Below are positions 36,645-47,200 of a DNA stretch of 64,000 bases, piece after piece (position 1 is the stretch's first letter; every line of letters starts with the position of its first letter). Made by a program: the position numbers and the translations under genes. The notes under the pieces are model-generated. The model did not search any database. It was not told where the DNA came from and saw only the letters and a program-made list of their open reading frames with translations. Source of the DNA: Anthostomella pinea (taxonomy: Eukaryota > Ascomycota > Sordariomycetes > Xylariales > Xylariaceae); NCBI GenBank assembly GCA_963556695.1, contig CAUWAG010000003.1, positions 4,278,001 through 4,342,000 of the forward strand. The letters run 5' to 3'.

Positions 36645-37538
36645 GCTGGGCTAGAGTGCGGCTCGATGTGAACGATATAGAAGGTAGATCTGCCGGTTTC
36701 TTGTGCAGGCGGAAGGGGAAGGGTTTTTGCTGAGAGCGGTGGCCGGAGGCTCCTTTGGTGATGTGGGTGTGGAAGTGGAAGTGGGTGCGAATACTGCCCC
36801 GCCCTGCGACGAATTGCGCAGTAATATTGCGGCGCGGACGAACAAGTCGTACTGTAGCAGGATGTTCTGGCAACGCCGAGTGTATGTGTATGGTGTATGG
36901 CGTATGGCGTATGGCGTATGGCGTAACGTGTGTGTGAAGTAGAGCAGTGGCCTGCAGGCTCGAGGTGTTCCAGGGAGGACTGGGCTGCTGGTACATGTAA
37001 TAAGGTAGTGAGGTTGAGGTTGACTTTGCGCCGTTGTGGGATTTTTTTCGATGTCCCACGCAAAAAGGCAGTCGGTGGGAAGTTGTGCAAAAAAAGCCCC
37101 ATAAAACGACTACAGGCTACCGGTACCTAAGGTAGTGGGTGGGTACGGAGACACCTCTTCACCTGACTCAGCGGGATGCCCGTGACATGTAACCTTATTG
37201 GCTCATTCGGGCTTGGCCCCCCGCCCCCGCTGTCGCCGCCCACCTCGGAGGTCCAGTTTCTCCTTGTCCGTTGTAACCCGCGAAAAAAAGTTAGAGGCCC
37301 CCGGGGTCAGCGTGCATGGATTTTGAAGGACATGAAGCTGTCGCCAGGCCCACCATACCTAAGGCACGCACATCCATCTGACATCCCGATACATCACGGT
37401 GAGCACTGCATAGTCAAATACTGCAAGTGTTAGGCACCTTTTCAAGCTCCCACGTCTTCGCAAGCCCGGTCAGCGTCAGCCCGCCACTCTTACAACGCAT
37501 ACCTGAAGAGCTCTGCGCTGCGCCTTGCCGCAGTCGAA
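36645..37538. promoter_or_regulatory. Divergent promoter region between PRT1 and CCT2
   Basis: An 894-bp region separates the two start codons. It has a GTATGGC heptamer repeat (36895-36924), a GGTACCTAAGG motif at 37122-37132, and pyrimidine-rich stretches expected of leaders. Both genes are constitutive housekeeping genes of protein synthesis and folding, so shared control is plausible but not shown. Confidence 0.5.
36895..36924. repeat. GTATGGC heptamer tandem repeat
   Basis: About four in-register copies of GTATGGC lie in the PRT1 leader or promoter. It is one of several heptamer repeats in this window. Confidence 0.7.
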
Positions 37539-39306
37539 ATGGTAATGTTGTGTCCGGCGCCAATCTATCTGCTTGCATTTTCACTAACCCGCTCTGTCTT
37601 GTAGTCGTCCTTCAGTCCCACCCAGATCTTCGACGAGGGTACCACAGAGGAGAAGGGTGAGAATGCTCGTCTTTCTGCATTCGTCGGCGCCATTGCCGTC
37701 GGGGACCTGGTGAAGAGCACATTGGGCCCCAAAGGCATGGACAAGATATTACAGTCCGCGTACGTGCACCGGCAGACAACCCAACCATTCGATCCACTGA
37801 CCAACCGCACATAGCTCCACCGCCGAGATCATGGTCACCAACGACGGCGCTACCATCCTTAAGTCCATCGCCCTCGACAACGCTGCAGCCAAGGTCCTTG
37901 TCAACATATCCAAGGTGCAAGACGATGAAGTAGGAGATGGCACTACCTCAGTCGCCGTGCTGGCAGCCGAGCTGCTCCGTGAGGCTGAGAAGCTTGTCGA
38001 CAAGAAGATACACCCGCAGACCATCATTGAAGGGTACAGAATAGCAAGCCACGCTGCCCTGAAGGCCCTCGAGAACTCAGCCGTCGACCACAGCAAGAAC
38101 CCGGAGGCCTTCAAGAAGGACCTGCTCGCCATTGCCCGCACCACACTGAGCTCCAAGGTACTCGCCCAAGACCGTGACCTGTTCGCGAAGCTTGCCGTCG
38201 ACGCCGTGCTGCGACTCAGAGGTTCCTCCGACCTGAGCCATATACAGATCATCAAGAAAGCAGGAGGCAAGCTGAGCGATTCCTACCTCGATGAAGGATT
38301 CATCCTGGACAAGAAAATCGGCGTGAACCAACCGAAGCGGCTGGAGAAGGCGAAGATCTTGGTGGCCAACACATCCATGGACACAGACAAGGTCAAGATC
38401 TTTGGTGCACGGTTTCAGGTCAGTTCTACCAGCAAGCTGGCCGAACTGGAGAAGGCCGAGAAGGAGAAGATGAAGGCCAAGGTAGAAAAGATCAAGGCTC
38501 ACGGCATCAATTGTTTCATCAACCGGCAACTCATCTACAATTGGCCAGAGCAACTCTTTACCGATGCAGGCATCATGTCCATTGAACATGCCGACTTCGA
38601 CGGTATCGAGCGTCTCGCATTGGTGACTGGTGGCGAGATAGCGTCCACCTTCGACCACCCCGAACAAGTCAAACTCGGTCACTGCGACCTGATCGAAGAG
38701 GTCATCATCGGCGAGGACACGTTGATCAAGTTTTCTGGTGTAGCAGCTGGTCAAGCCTGTACCATCGTCCTGCGAGGTGCCACCGATCAGTTGTTGGATG
38801 AGGCGGAGCGATCACTACACGATGCGCTAGCTGTGCTTTCGCAGACTGTGAAGGAGCCCAAGACAACTCTAGGCGGTGGTTGCGCCGAGATGCTTATGGC
38901 CAAGGCCGTTGAAGGTGCGGCTACTAGGGTGGAAGGGAAGAAGCAGATTGCTGTATCCTCGTTCGCCATCGCCCTACGGCAACTCCCAACCATCCTTGCC
39001 GATAACGCAGGCCTCGACTCTAGTGACCTCATTGCACGACTGCGCAAAGCTATATACGACGGGATGTCGACGTATGGCCTGGATCTGATGACCCCCGGCG
39101 GAGGCGTTGCCGACATGCGTGATCTGGGTGTGATTGAGAGTTACAAGCTGAAAAAGGCCGTCGTATCGTCAGCGAGTGAAGCTGCCGAGGTAAGCCCCCC
39201 CTCCCCTTCTCTGGACCTCGATCTTCATACCAGTCGCTGACATGGATAGCTTCTCCTGAGAGTGGATGACATCATCCGTGCTGCACCACGAAGACGTGAG
39301 AGATGA
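37539..39306 (+). CDS. CCT2: Chaperonin TCP-1 (CCT/TRiC) subunit beta
   Basis: Exons 37539-37541, 37605-37759, 37815-39189 and 39250-39306 encode about 529 residues. Group II chaperonin signatures are clear: [24 protein letters not shown], and [19 protein letters not shown] with the catalytic-type GDGTT. The C-terminal [20 protein letters not shown] continues into the short last exon [21 protein letters not shown]2 is one of eight subunits of the cytosolic ring that folds actin, tubulin and WD proteins with ATP. The coding part of exon 1 is only the ATG, directly followed by a GTAATG donor. I chose this because exon 2 begins [12 protein letters not shown], the expected N-terminus minus Met. 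The third intron also has a clear acceptor (GGATAG). Very secure assignment. Confidence 0.96.
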
Positions 39307-39456
39307 GGTGGAACTGAGCTTTGGGCGGGTTAGCGAGGCATGTACCACCACCATAGACTAAGTCATAGACTATGCAATACCCATCACTGCGAGGAGCAAG
39401 CATGCAGGCGAGAGGATCTCCGGGCTTCTGCTTGGTCGTGGTAACCCGTGGTAAAC

Positions 39457-39693
39457 TCATGTGTTTCCACGATGTCTCGATGTGACTGTACGTTCAGTCC
39501 AAATGTCCTCGTTGCGAATGAAGTACCATGGCCCGCTTTTGTCGATAATGTATTGGAAGCTTTCGTGGTGTGAAACGAGTTCGTTGATCTGAATATCATC
39601 CTGGAACTTACGCTCAGAAGGTCCACCTAGCCCCGAGGATCTTCTAGTAGAGTCCGAGTCTAATTCATCCTCGTGCTCTTCCACCTCGTACAC
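39457..39693 (-). CDS. Unassigned short open frame, possibly a gene remnant
   Basis: This 78-codon frame starts within 3 bp of element copy 4 and includes KFQDDIQINELVSHHESFQY followed by DKSGPWYFIRNEDIW. Its composition is protein-like (few rare residues, mixed charges), but I recognise no family and the frame ends abruptly. A second frame (39272-39460) continues in another register. It may be a truncated gene cut by the element, or chance. Confidence 0.25.
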   Translation of the reverse strand: MYEVEEHEDELDSDSTRRSSGLGGPSERKFQDDIQINELVSHHESFQYIIDKSGPWYFIRNEDIWTERTVTSRHRGNT

Positions 39694-39890
39694 TGAACCC
39701 TCATGAGGCTCCGTACACTACCCGTCCAGCATATAACAGTATGTTCATCGAATTAGAATAAGCACACTGGAATAAGGTAGCCAACGAGACCTACTTATTC
39801 CGGTATGCTTATTCCGGTATCGTAAAATCCCCTATTGGTAATATGTCGTCTTACTACTATGAGCGTACGGAGACTTGTAAGAGCTGAGTG
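39691..39890. mobile_element. TIR element copy 4 (MITE-like, 200 bp, best preserved ends)
   Basis: TA at 39689-39690 and 39891-39892 flank a 200-bp unit. Its left end, CACTGAACCCTCATGAGGCT continuing CCGTACAC, is the imperfect inverse of the right end GCGTACGGAGACTTGTAAGA continuing GCTGAGTG. Over about 28 positions roughly 20 pair. Inner GAATAAGCACACTGGAATAAG faces CTTATTCCGGTATGCTTATT. It shares ACCCGTCCAGCATA and its sequence order with copy 2. There is no open frame. Confidence 0.82.
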
Positions 39891-40208
39891 TAGCTAATCG
39901 TGGGACAGGATGAAAAGACTCTACAAGGCTCGGTGATCGATGCAATTCATGTTCCCGCTACTACAGATAAGTGAGATGGGCATGACTGCCTGCTTATCTG
40001 CATGGTGTCTTGGCCGCAGGCGAGATGCATGTGGTTCAAATTACCAGTTTTGGGGAACAGCCCGCTATCGTTTTTATCCGACACTGTATCTGTCCCATCT
40101 GCTACACTTGATCACTTTCACTCTGGTGTAGGCGCCCAAACGGGCCCGAGTCCCTATTTGTGAGACGGCGTCTTTCGAATAGGCACAAGTCCCATTCACC
40201 AACTTGTC

Positions 40209-40310
40209 TTACTCGTTGTCGTTGTTGTTCTCATCATCGCCATCCTCGTCATTCTCGTCATCGTCATCGTCATCCTCGTCATCCTCTTCTTCGTCGTCGT
40301 CTTCGTCGCC
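40209..40310. repeat. ATC/GTC-rich microsatellite (Asp/Glu codons on the minus strand)
   Basis: Imperfect TCATCG/TCGTCA/TCCTCG repeats read as GAC/GAT/GAG codons on the minus strand. They follow the stop of the exonuclease pseudogene and may be the old acidic C-terminus or simple repeat expansion. Confidence 0.55.
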
Positions 40311-40336
40311 TGCCATGTGGTGCAAGTCGTGAGAAC

Positions 40337-40581
40337 TTAGACGCGGCAGGCGTTGTATCCGACTTTCTGCAGGTACGTCAGGTCCGCCTTGATGTCGTGG
40401 CCGACCATGATGACGGTCTTCTGTCGTCGGAGTGGTAGTCGCCGATGATACTACCAATTACCTTGCTGATTTCCTTGAGCGTGACGCCAAAGTTGAAGGA
40501 GCCAGGACACCCCTTGACGAAGTCATGGTTGAACATGTATGAATATTCGTCGATTCTAAACAAGCACTCTGGAACGGGCAT
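40337..40581 (-). pseudogene. Gfd2/YDR514C-like RNase H-fold exonuclease fragment, frameshifted
   Basis: Reading the minus strand, one frame gives FRIDEYSYMFNHDFVKGCPG and FNFGVTLKEISKVIGSII. A second frame then gives TVIMVGHDIKADLTYLQKVG and stops at 40337-40339. Together they follow a fungal RNase H-like 3'-5' exonuclease domain of the Gfd2/YDR514C type, whose middle motif reads VGHDI..D...L..LGY. The register changes between about 40415 and 40440 with no room for an intron. The first catalytic block of the domain is missing, and the 5' end runs into an element remnant. It is a decayed fragment, not a working enzyme. Confidence 0.6.
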
Positions 40582-40640
40582 TAAACATAGCTAATTGGAT
40601 TAAACCTGCTTATTCTAGTAACTTAAACATGGCACTGATA
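40540..40640. mobile_element. Possible degraded remnant of the TIR element
   Basis: AACAAGCACTCTGGAACGGG and CCTGCTTATTCTAG resemble the inner inverted blocks (AATAAGCACACTGGAATAAG and GCTTATTCC) of copies 1-4. Ends with CCGTAC are not found. Tentative. Confidence 0.35.
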
Positions 40641-41194
40641 TCTAAGACTTGATAGTGGCATACCGGACGGCGATGGAAGGGCGGTGAGTGTATTTAGCTT
40701 CTCAAGCTGAGGATACACGCTGCATAGTTATTGCGTAATCATGTGAAAACATTTTTCATAATGCAACTCTCAAGCTGCACTGTAAAGCCTGCTGCGTTGA
40801 CAGGGGCGGGTCGATTTACATATTGGCGAAGTGTTCTTCATTCACTTAGAAGGGGTTAGGCGGTTGTCAACCGCTCACCCACGACTTGAGGATTTCGCTG
40901 TCTACCTTACGTTAAAAGATTTTGACAAGAGCGATATCTTGGAAACATTGAGGCGAGTTTGTCATGTTCTCCATGCGTTTCCTAACTGCATCCATCACTA
41001 AAATGACGGGACATTAGGGCAGGCGACATGACAATACAATCTCTTGGGTATATTCGTCAGTCCCAATGCTAAACTCCCAGCCCAGCTGTTATACACAATG
41101 TACAGCTGGGTATGCAATCATACGCCCTACCCTTAGGCGAGCCTCTAGAAAACCACCTAAAATGCAAGCCCATAGCCTGAATGGTGAAACCCCG

Positions 41195-42955
41195 TTATTG
41201 CTTTTCCCATATCAGTTCGACCACTTCGTCTAATTCGCCGGCCTCTGGATTGCCTGCCAAGACATATAGCTGCTTCAGGGGCCCCCTTTCCGTGAACTCG
41301 ACATCCATGAGCTTGTAGCTCCTCTTCTCACCCGGTCCATACGGCTGGCGAAGGGGGCCGATACTGAAATCGTATTCCTGTACGTAACCAGTGTTCCAAA
41401 CCATGCTCATCCATGTGCCCTCGACCGTCTGAAGGTCAACAGTATCAACGCCATCACGGTAGGTTGCGATGGAATAGCCGTTCGATAGCACAGTGTCAGT
41501 GCCAAAGCGCCAACGCTGCAGGAAGCAATCGCCGCAAAACTTGGCTGCTGCGGCCATCTTGTCGACAGGTTCACTGTACCAGCTCTTCCAGTGGTGTAGG
41601 TTCAGAGGGCGCAGCCCGGCTTCGAAGAATCCGCTGGCATCTACCTTCATATCCTGCTGGTACAGGCCTGGAAGGATGGTAAGTTTCGCCCGGGAGTTGG
41701 TGTAGACACAGTCCCGGATGATGATGTCGCCCTCGACGCTCTTTGCTTCTTCAATGCATCTGCGAGACTGATCACCAAGCTTCTTGGCGAGGGGAGGAGA
41801 TAGATATGCACCAGCCCCGCCGTAAGCCATGAACCCGAAGGTCCGAATAGCGTTGAAATCCTCGGACAGGGTGCCGACATAAGCATCTGTCGTGTGGTCC
41901 ACAGCGGCCAGGGCGTTGGAGAGAGGCGTCAGGCTCGGGAAGAATGTGTCATCATCCAGCAGACCATACCACTGAGTTTCGGGGCTGCCGCGCTCCAGCA
42001 TGTCTACCAATACGGTGAAGTGATTCTGGGAGGTGGTGTATGCGTCGTCGATTGGTCTCACCAGGCTCGCATTGACACCAGCCTCGGCGAACGCCTGTTC
42101 CAGCTGTTCCATCTCGCCAGGCATCCTCTGGCTTGCGTCTGCCACGACAGCCACAAGCTGGGCATCAGTACCCGATAGCCAATGGGCAGAGGTCGATATT
42201 GACTCCTTGAGGCGGTTGTATTCTGTCGCAACGCCAAAGATAAGATGCGCGAACGACTCCTCGGCGTAAGGCTTCGGGACGTGAAGCTTGATCGGCGGTG
42301 ATTCCACAATGTCAGCATCCCAGCAGTCCCATAGGTCGACTTCAACGTCGTTCTGGACGAGAGGTTCGGTGATGTTAACGACCTCGTCCCGGTCTATTTG
42401 GTTCGAGAATACAGGACGTATGCGACGTCGGCTGTACCGCACCCTCTCTGTCAGGCCCAGCTGAACACTAGCACGCACCAGGAACGCCATGTCGCTGGGA
42501 CATTCTTTCGGGTCCGGTAACAGAACGATTTGCTGGCCTTGGGAGTCGCCCTCGGGCGGCCCGCCCAGGATTTGGGGCACCTGGACCGGCGGCCCAGCCG
42601 CGTCGGTCAGCTCACTAGGCAGCTTCTGATCCAAGCCGTGAGAACCGTCTTCAGGCCCGCCAGTATGGCTCAGGGTCTCCGGTGGCGGCACGGCGGGTAC
42701 GTCTGTCGAAACAGGCGCGGCGCCCTTGTCCGCGGTGGCTACCGGGGCCGGGGGGAAGACATGACCGTCGATATTCTGTATGACCCCTGCACCTTCTAGG
42801 ACGATGTCCGAATCCTTGAGCGGAGTGGCTTGTGGGTTCGAGATCGAGTACGAGGCCGGCACTCGGTGGTAGAGGTAGAGTGTTGTGTAGGTGACGAGGA
42901 AGCATAAGAGCAAGCTTGTCAAAACAAAGACCCGGGGGAACCTTGAGTGTGACAT
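41195..42955 (-). CDS. Type II membrane glycosyltransferase, GT31-like
   Basis: A single exon encodes 586 residues. Residues 7-27 form one membrane anchor (VFVLTSLLLCFLVTYTTLYL), then a Pro/Gly-rich stem. The catalytic part has LIFGVATEYNRLKES, AHWLSGTDAQLVAVVAD, a DDD metal-binding motif near residue 333 (YGLLDDDTFFPS), GGAGAYLSPPLAKKL and the C-terminal LHHWKSWYSEPVDKM. This layout matches fungal GT31-family (DUF604-type) transferases, related to beta-1,3-galactosyl/N-acetylglucosaminyl transferases of the Golgi. Donor and acceptor cannot be read from sequence. The start is the first ATG ahead of the anchor. Its DDD motif is intact, so I expect an active enzyme. Confidence 0.85.
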   Translation of the reverse strand: MSHSRFPRVFVLTSLLLCFLVTYTTLYLYHRVPASYSISNPQATPLKDSDIVLEGAGVIQNIDGHVFPPAPVATADKGAAPVSTDVPAVPPPETLSHTGGPEDGSHGLDQKLPSELTDAAGPPVQVPQILGGPPEGDSQGQQIVLLPDPKECPSDMAFLVRASVQLGLTERVRYSRRRIRPVFSNQIDRDEVVNITEPLVQNDVEVDLWDCWDADIVESPPIKLHVPKPYAEESFAHLIFGVATEYNRLKESISTSAHWLSGTDAQLVAVVADASQRMPGEMEQLEQAFAEAGVNASLVRPIDDAYTTSQNHFTVLVDMLERGSPETQWYGLLDDDTFFPSLTPLSNALAAVDHTTDAYVGTLSEDFNAIRTFGFMAYGGAGAYLSPPLAKKLGDQSRRCIEEAKSVEGDIIIRDCVYTNSRAKLTILPGLYQQDMKVDASGFFEAGLRPLNLHHWKSWYSEPVDKMAAAAKFCGDCFLQRWRFGTDTVLSNGYSIATYRDGVDTVDLQTVEGTWMSMVWNTGYVQEYDFSIGPLRQPYGPGEKRSYKLMDVEFTERGPLKQLYVLAGNPEAGELDEVVELIWEKQ

Positions 42956-44275
42956 GAGGAGGTATGTTTCTCAGTCTTTCGATACTACCAACACCGACCG
43001 CATTTCTCGGATGCGCTGCTGGCCTCTCGTTGACAGGTGGCTGGGCTAGGCGAGGCGATGAAGCAATCGATTGAGCAACAACGATTATAATGATAGGAGT
43101 TTAGACGAGGCGAATAGGAGAGTAGGTAATCAAGTAGAGTGTTGCGGCATGCGCAGGCGTCGGCAAACGGCACGAAGATAAGGGTGGACGAGGAGAGATA
43201 GAGAAAGAGTTAGAAGAAGAAAAAAAGACACGCAAGCAAACAGTGACGGGAAGGACGATGATGAAAGGACGAAGAATGATGAGCGACGAACGAGTTACAT
43301 GCCACCATGCCTAGGTCTGGGGTCGTTTCGTGGTACGTATCCTGTACCCTGGCCCTGTACCTTGACCCTGACCCTGACCCTGACCCGGACGGTTGACGGT
43401 TGACGGTTGACCCTCATCCTGATCCTGATCCTATCCTGGATCCAGACCCTGCCGGCCTGCCTAACACGGACCCGGACGATCTTGGACGATTCCAATGTTT
43501 GTCTGACTCCTGTGATCACTGATGGAGTCGGGTTATGTGAATGGAAGTATCCACCCTGGGCTCCATACCACAATACGTAATGGCGGGCCTCGTATACACA
43601 TGCATCCAATGAGTCGCAGTATCGTACATGATACATGGAGTGTTAGAGTGCACAGTCGTGACAGTGAAGTCTCTGTAACTACGATCTGCGGTAATTATGC
43701 CCATTGCTTGTACATACCTATGTAGTACGGTGTACTGCTGCTTGTCGTGGCATGGACCTTGCCAATGCGGATGGCCACGTTCAAGTTGCAAACCGCCAGT
43801 TCAACGTCGTGCTGTGGTCACAACGGTGGTAACGTTAGAGGCGTACTGTATGTAGAATATAGAGAGAGGGAGGGAGGTGTCCAAAAGTGCCCATCCACGC
43901 AACGATTCACGTTGACCAGGCCGCGCCACGCCACTCAGCGCCGTTGCATTAGCGAGATACTAGTCTGTATTCTGAAACCCTCTTGGGACCAACAAGCCGA
44001 ATCAAGCGCTCTTGCATTGGCAGTGGCAGTGGATACCCCTGATAATGCATAGTACCTAATAACGCATATAGGATGAGTTGGTAACGAGTTTTCCTTTTAT
44101 GCAGCCTGACTTTCAAAGTTACCATTGCCTGTGAAACTTGGATGGAAGGCTGTACACAGTATGGACGCATAGGAGGTACCTCATTAGGGCAGGGAACCCA
44201 ACACCATCTCTCCTCCTCGCACCGCGTCACCATGCGGCGAGCGATGCGCCATTCCACCCACTGCTTGCTCACATC
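42956..44275. other. Divergent intergenic region between the GT31 and GT90 genes
   Basis: It contains low-complexity TGACCC repeats (43363-43386) and a GGTTGAC heptamer repeat (43391-43411). No gene is supported. The two glycosyltransferase genes are transcribed away from this 1.3-kb region. Confidence 0.5.
43363..43411. repeat. TGACCC hexamer and GGTTGAC heptamer tandem repeats
   Basis: Four TGACCC-type units are followed directly by three GGTTGAC units. The two arrays share GAC/ACC words, so one may have grown out of the other. A GATCCT run follows at about 43418-43440. Confidence 0.7.
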
Positions 44276-47200
44276 ATGTCACTGAGCGTCAGGATGGCCA
44301 TGCAACAAAGGACGACTGTTGCTGGCCTCGCCATTGGGTGAGTTGGTAGCCTGGCTACATGCCACATGCTGACTGCATGTCCATCCGCCAGACCTCTGTT
44401 GACTCGAAACAGTGTCCTCGCCTTGAGCAACGCGTACCTCTCCTCCCGCTACTACAAGAGCGCAGCCTTTGGTATGTCGGGTCCCACCTCGCTCTTGTGA
44501 CTTGACAGACGACTTATTATAGTACCCCAACGGCGCAGAGCGGCCCTTTCACTTTTCCATCACGGCCTTGCTCCTGTCCGGCCTTGCGCTCCACGCCTAT
44601 GCCAGATACTTCCTGGGCTTCGTGTCCAAGGAACGCAGCCAAATCTGGCCCAACGTCGCCACTATATCCAGCGAGCTCCCTGCCCTCGCCGGCAAGTTGA
44701 AGTTCTGGTTGCGGTTGAAACCCCCGTCCGCCACCTTTGCGCTCCTGCTCTTGGGCATAGTCACCCGTACCGTACTTCATTGGAGGATCATACGCACTGT
44801 CCACTGCTCCTGGGATGGTCTCCAGGTTAGTCTATGACGGGTCGCATCTTGTTGGGACAGCTCCTGACATCTTGTCGCAGGCATTTCTTCCCCTACTCCT
44901 AGCGATATGCGACAACCTCGACTTGCGATCCACATATCTCCCGAGACAGGCGCAAGAGACGGGCGCTCGAACGACTACCCCCAGGCACGCAATCGTCGCG
45001 CTGGTATGGGGCTTAGCAGCCACCGACACCCTCCTCCACGCCGGGCGCGACACGGGTGCTATTTGCCCAGCAGGTTGGTGTGTTGAGCGCCTCGTACCTC
45101 TTGCGCAATTGACCGCTCTGGCATTCGACGCCTCGCTTATGAGCCTGGTTGGGAGGCTCCGTCAGAGTAATGAGGATCAGTCCAGCACATGTCATTCCCT
45201 GGGCACATTGTTCACAACATCCGCGGGCGTGTTGGCCTTTATAGCTGCTTGGTCGTCTGTTGACCGCATCAATTTACAATGGAATCTCTTCCTCACAGGG
45301 CTGGCGGTCAGGGATCTGCTATTCGATAGCGTAGCTGTGGCTGTAGCGATGCTATCTGGAATTCACCTGTTGGGCAGTTTCACTGCCCATGTGGTCGGCC
45401 TACTTACCGTTGCAATCAATATGTTTGTCTACATCCAGTGGCGTATCGCAGATGGCACAATGATGGAGGTATGGTCCAGCTGGTGGGGGTTTGCGACTGG
45501 TGCAGCTACTTTCCTCGGATTTGGCGTACTCTTGTCTCTCAGTAGGCCTGCTCCTGCTGCTCACCCGCCCTCCCACCAGGACAGCCCCGCGTCAAGAAAT
45601 CGGTATGTCTTTGGTGCCGGCGTGGTGTTCATCCTGGTACTCTGCCAAACAGTGTTCACTGGCCGGCAGGGGAAGGCTACTCCCGAACTGCTCATCGTGG
45701 ACGCCAGGAGTGGTTCGGATTCCTGGGTTGCTAGGGCGGCCAAAAGCACCACACTCACCACCGCCGTCGAGGAATACCGAAAGAGATACGGCGTGCCGCC
45801 GCCACCCAACTTTGACAAATGGTACGAGTTTGCCACGTCCGTCGACTCCCCCATTATCGACACTTTCGACCAGATCCACTCTGATCTTCTACCCTACTGG
45901 GGCACACTCCCGTCGGTCCTCCGCGAGAGAACGAGTCATATACTTGAACATCCGTCGCTGTCCATTGGCGGTCTCGTCGTTGTCGACGGCAAGGTCGAGA
46001 TTTCGCCTCTTGTCCCAGGTACACACAGATGGATGCTGTCTTTCATCCAATCGATGGTGGAGCCCTTTGCAGCTTGGCTTCCCAACATGCATCTCGCCTT
46101 CAACCTTGATGACGAATGTCGCATTTCGGTGCCATTTGATCGGATGAGGGCCTACACCGAAGAGGCGCTTGTGGTTAGGGCTCGACTTGGGGGGAAGAAG
46201 GACCTGCTCCCCTTTAGTAAGACACAAAACCCACCGTGGGCACAACAGTTCATGGATGCGGACGAGAATATATGGGAGCAGAGATCACCTTGGTTTATAC
46301 CAATATCGAAGAGTCCGATCTTCTACGAGTGGATATCGTCAACATGCCCCGCCGACTCAGCCGTCAACAACTACCACTGGTGGAACCGGAAGGCCGAGTG
46401 TAGGGGCTGTGCTTCGCCTCATATGACGGCCGGCTTCCTCTCCAACTGGACACTAGCTGGAGACCTTTGCCATCAGCCAGACCTTGCATACTTGCACGGT
46501 TTCTTGTCGGCGCCCTCTGCCATGAACCCTTCCCACACCCTGTTTCCCGTCTTCAGCCAGAGCCGGGTACAAAACTTTGCTGATATCCTATATCCGAGTC
46601 CGTGGAACTTTGGCGACAAAGTTACCTACGAAGAGGAGAAGGATGTTCCATGGGCGCAGAAGCTCAATAGTGTCTTCTGGCGTGGTGCCTCTTCTGATGG
46701 CTTCGCCGCTCATGGTGCATGGCAAATGTTCCTGCGAGCTAGGTTCGTGTATAAAGCTATGAAAACCAATGCATCTCTCCGAGCAGGCTCTTTACTGCGC
46801 CTCGTTTCGTCCCGCGGAGACCTCGCTTCTTTCAATTCCGCCAAGTCAACGCTCATCAGCGGTCAGACTGTCGTCAACGTCTCCTTTGTCGGTAACTTTG
46901 CTCGCTGCGATGACCGCGACTGTACAGCCGAACACACGACATTTTATGGTTCACCCACCGCCGAGCCAGCGCCCCCTATCGACTTCCAAGATAGTTGGCG
47001 GCATCGTCATCTGGTCGATCTCGACGGTGCTGCCTTCAGCGGTCGATTTTTACCCTTCCTCAACTCGACCTCCCTACCTTACCGCGCAGCTCTGTTTCGC
47101 ACCTGGTGGGAAGAGCGTGTCCATGCTTGGCGGCACTACATCCCGCTCGACGTGAGACTCGGCGATCTGTGGACGGCCGTGGACTATCTCGGCAGTGGAC

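Larger units (their letters stand above)
39307..41194. other. Decayed intergenic region with element and gene remnants
   Basis: This CCT2 to GT31 interval holds element copy 4 (39691-39890), a probable remnant (40540-40640), an exonuclease-like pseudogene (40337-40581) and an acidic-coding ATC/GTC microsatellite (40209-40310). From 40640 to 41194 I see no feature; the sequence is A/T-richer than its surroundings. Confidence 0.5.

Noticed and set aside
38077..38754. Minus-strand frame of 225 codons
   Set aside because: Antisense to CCT2, whose sequence fully explains the codon pattern.
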